Origin: Planococcus citri
Taxonomy: Eukaryota; Arthropoda; Insecta; Hemiptera; Pseudococcidae
Assembly: GCF_950023065.1 (NCBI RefSeq)
Contig: NC_088680.1
Coordinates: forward strand, 15,984,559-16,048,558
DNA: 64,000 bases
Direction: 5' to 3'
In this document: positions 62,411 to 64,000 of the stretch, piece by piece
Numbering within the stretch: the stretch's first letter is position 1
Layout of the letters: each line of letters opens with the position of its first letter
Made by a program: the position numbers and the translations under genes
The notes under the pieces: model-generated
Told to the model about the DNA's origin: nothing
What the model saw: the letters and a program-made list of their open reading frames with translations, nothing else
Database searches by the model: none

Positions 62411-64000
62411 TCTTGCCAAAAATTGCAAAAAATTGTCGTATTTTTGGCGGAAAAAATCAAAAAGACCTCACTTTTTCTAAAAACTGCCTCTTGTGCCCCC
62501 CCCCCCTTCACCAAGACCCTCTATATTGCCATAGAATGCAAAATATCGTATAACGTATCGTTTATGGTGCAGTTTTCGATCATAAGTACAGATTTCGAAT
62601 TCAAACATACGTATTTTTTGGTGTATAAGACGTCTCCATCGTCCCTGCTCCATGATCCTACGGATTTCCATTATATGTACGTCTGAATTGTTCGAACGAA
62701 TCATTCGCAAATAATGCGAAGAATTTTTTCGCCATTTTTTTTCCATCAAACATGGAACTTTTTGATTATCTTAAATACATTTGGGTTGAGATTTTCAACC
62801 AATTATTATGCAGGTTTTCCAATTTTTGCATCCATCAAAGAGTCGAACCAACCAATCCAAACACCGCGACCGTTCAAATTCATTTACTTAGAACTTTCCA
62901 ACCAGTCGTCCATTACACTCATAGGACACTGTACAATAATTAAACCCAATCGCGATCCCATATTAAAGGAGCCCCTGAATAAAACTTTACCGGTTACCTT
63001 CACCTTTTTCCAAAACCATTAATTACGTAATTACAAGTTCCCGTCTTCGTCTTCGTCGTCGTCGTCGTATACGCACTTATGGCGGTACATTAGGATAGGA
63101 CCTTACCACATGCGTATGTGAAAATCATCACCTCACATCTCTCGGCTTGATAATTCGGCAGCTTTTATAAATGGATCTAAGATCAGAGGAGCTGAGAGCG
63201 TGCAGCAGAGAAAGTACGTATAAGAAGAGTAATTTATAATACAAGACCGCCAGCCTGATTTAGAACAAATTCTTCGCTACAATGGACGTCATACGTGCGC
63301 TATTTGATTTCTTTCTATGTACTTATTTAGCCCCTCGTTCAATTTACTATGATTTACCTCCCTCTCTCACTCTCGTGTATATTGACGCCATCCCATCCTA
63401 TGCCAAGGCGAACTATAAAGTCGTCGTTTTTTATTCTATTTTATTACTTTAATCGTTAAACGAGTCCGAAGATTGGTAATTGCGCTTCAGGTGCAAGACG
63501 AGAGACGACGAAGCGTTTTTCTTCTCTCTATTATCGTTGTCTCCGTCTATCTTTAATTGTTTTTCAAACGATATACGAGAAGAGAATCATTACGACGCTC
63601 GGCATAACATAGACTATGCGTACTTTTACCTCCTTTGGGTAATGATTATCAGAATTTAATAATATACATACCTAGTAGGTAGGTACATATACGCCCGATG
63701 CGGTGTAATTTGATAAAAGCGACGGGACATCGTCATTTTACGTAATAAACTTCGTATTATAAGATGACTTTTTTTTTACGTTGTTATTATCGTGTGATTT
63801 TTTCCCTTCTTCTTACCTACTTTTTTTTGTTCCTCTTATGAATTTTATTGTAAGTTCCGAGCTATCAGCGATTATTAAATTTAGGCACTTATACGTATGT
63901 ATGTATGTATGCTGGCTGTTGTCGCATTCATAAATCATACAACAACGAGTACGAGGACACGAGACACGAGAGATGAGAGATGCGGCGAGGACGATGATGC
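62411..64000. other. Non-coding DNA, less repetitive from ~62.5 kb
   Basis: After a C tract (about 62497-62507) the sequence becomes mixed in composition with CG-rich stretches (TCTTCGTCGTCGTCGTCGTA near 63047), simple ATGT repeats (63897-63911) and several CACTTATA-like motifs. It is a plausible regulatory region, still in the fw locus if the 5' exons lie further right. A frame at 62714-63022 has no supporting evidence. Confidence 0.3.

Noticed and set aside
62714..63022. Plus-strand frame of 102 codons
   Set aside because: Composition is near background, with no signal, domain or splice context.

Overview
This is AT-rich, intron- and repeat-dense eukaryotic DNA. It has no operons or ribosome-binding sites, its coding exons are short with GT-AG borders, and it carries a LINE remnant, MITE-like elements and many degenerate satellites. 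A selectin-like gene matching insect furrowed, together with scattered GTAGGTACCTAC-type and short TTAGG motifs, points to an arthropod. I infer an insect, perhaps a hemipteran such as a scale insect or mealybug, but the sequence alone does not prove this.

The main gene lies on the minus strand. Nine coding exons between 57963 and 26252 join with consistent phases into one 655-residue frame: the C-terminal half of a fucolectin/tachylectin (FTP, F5/8C-like) domain, a C-type lectin domain split over two exons, three sushi/CCP modules (one exon each), a Ser/Thr/Pro-rich stalk, one membrane helix, and a cytoplasmic tail ending in a His-rich segment. This is the architecture of furrowed (fw). The signal peptide and first half of the FTP domain are not seen and probably lie beyond position 64000.

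The 16-kb intron between the FTP exon and the first lectin exon holds a second set of genes on the plus strand (about 44.6-55.1 kb). There are two apparently intact paralogues (46334-47585 and 53469-54918), each with seven exons in which every intron is phase 1 and exon 3 is a 12-nt micro-exon, and two decayed copies (exon 1 at 45435; exon 1 at 51681 with an exon-4 remnant at 53031). They encode small secreted proteins of about 139 and 133 residues that I do not recognise. This nested, duplicating, micro-exon family is the most interesting item in the window.

The rest is mostly non-coding. From the left there is a possible small two-helix membrane protein (112-441, minus), foldback elements (0.9-2.2 kb, 5.7-7.4 kb, 42-43.4 kb), a possible solo LTR (9.1-10.1 kb), a satellite built on the palindrome TCGTTCGCGAACGA (13.8-15.1, 35.5-36.2 and 61.3-62.4 kb), a 5'-truncated LINE end (18.1-18.4 kb, minus), long degenerate A/T satellites (16.4-18, 21.5-24.6, 27.4-30 and 32.9-35.2 kb), two clear MITEs (33194-33914 and 47723-48652), and a dispersed array family whose units contain ATTTTTAGACAATTTTGACA (43.8-44.6, 50.4-50.9, 51.9-52.8, 56.5-57.2 and 60-61.1 kb). 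Less repetitive islands at about 10.8-12.9, 18.8-21.5, 24.7-26.6, 30.5-32.6, 57.2-59.3 and 62.5-64 kb may hold promoters or non-coding exons.
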